Below are positions 5,231 to 5,585 of a DNA stretch of 5,585 nt, piece by piece. The stretch's first letter is position 1; each line of letters begins with the position of its first letter. Source of the DNA: Acidobacteriota bacterium (GTDB taxonomy: Bacteria > Acidobacteriota > UBA6911); contig JAFNAH010000189.1 in NCBI GenBank assembly GCA_017860075.1, forward strand, positions 1 to 5,585, in the 5' to 3' direction. The notes under the pieces are model-generated. The model ran no database searches. It had not been told where the DNA came from and saw only the letters and a list, made by a program, of their open reading frames with translations. The translations under genes and the position numbers were made by a program.

Positions 5231-5585
5231 TCCTGGTAGTCCTGGTTTACATCTTCCTTCGTCCGCTCGGCAGTCCGGTGCGTGAGGAGGCCGGCCGGGG
5301 GATGTCGCTGTTCTCCAGCCGGGCAAAGGCCTATGGCCGGTTCCTGCGCGGGAAGGAGACTGCAGGAGGACTCTCCGCCTCGTTTTTTGCTTCAGGAGGG
5401 GCGATGGGATTTCTCGCGTTTCTCGGCGTCTGGCTCCATGACGCCTTCGGGGTCTCAGGCCGCCAGATCGGCCTCGTCTTCCTCGCGTCGGGATGCGCGG
5501 CCCTGCTGGCCTCGCCCATCGCCGGCGCCGTATCGGATCGAATCGGGAAGAGGCTGCAGTTCATATTGAGCAGCGGGACCTTCGC
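5203..5585 (+). pseudogene. Major facilitator superfamily transporter, continuation in another frame (TM6 onward, runs off right edge)
   Basis: From 5203 to the window end this frame is open and has no start codon of its own that would be expected. It reads RLLAVVLSVILVVLVYIFL, a helix that fits TM6, then a basic central loop (about 35 residues, ending in GRFLRGKETAGG). Next come FFASGGAMGFLAFLGVWL (TM7) and LVFLASGCAALLASP (TM8), ending with GAVSDRIGKR, the second-half copy of MFS motif A. It is therefore the same transporter as the segment starting at 4832. What is absent is the loop after TM4 and all of TM5, about 30-40 residues, and the two pieces are out of frame. Either the gene has an internal deletion or bases were lost in assembly. 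The 3' end lies beyond the window. Confidence 0.75.

Noticed and set aside
1..5585. A novel defence, mobile or RNA-based system
   Set aside because: All the substantial coding sequence belongs to known families. I see no direct-repeat arrays, terminal inverted repeats, integrase, transposase, reverse transcriptase or unexplained long non-coding stretch.

Overview
The window is a piece of a moderately GC-rich bacterial chromosome. It carries ordinary housekeeping and cell-surface genes, with no mobile element, CRISPR array, rRNA or tRNA that I can see. The MutS, TsaB and RimI proteins are clearly bacterial and the promoters look like the sigma-70 type. The phylum cannot be fixed from this stretch. 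A Gram-negative of the Acidobacteriota or deltaproteobacterial kind is my guess only.

Left half (1-3007, minus strand): mutS, encoding the mismatch-recognition ATPase, is followed with a 4-base overlap by the start of an ArnT/PMT-type membrane glycosyltransferase that leaves the window at base 1. MutS is intact through its ATPase motifs. Right after the Ser-Tyr-Gly near residue 780 the reading frame changes and the conserved helix-turn-helix segment is missing. A plausible original C-terminus reads on in another frame down to base 580.

Middle (3008-3174): the divergent intergenic region holds two back-to-back promoters whose -10 boxes overlap. One points left into mutS and is near consensus. 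The other points right into tsaB. The mutS leader can fold into a long imperfect hairpin that has a competing alternative pairing.

Right half (3175-5585, plus strand): tsaB (part of the tRNA t6A synthesis machinery) overlaps rimI (N-acetyltransferase for ribosomal protein S18) by ATGA. After 110 bases containing a probable promoter and a small hairpin comes a small AhpD-like protein with a complete Glu/Cys/Cys/His relay. Twelve bases later a major facilitator transporter begins. It too is broken: the frame changes after transmembrane segment 4, segment 5 is missing, and the rest of the protein continues in another frame off the right edge.

I found no new defence or mobile system. The observations most worth checking are the two out-of-frame apparent deletions (in mutS and in the transporter), the overlapping divergent promoters, and the structured mutS leader. 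The deletions may be real lesions or assembly artefacts.
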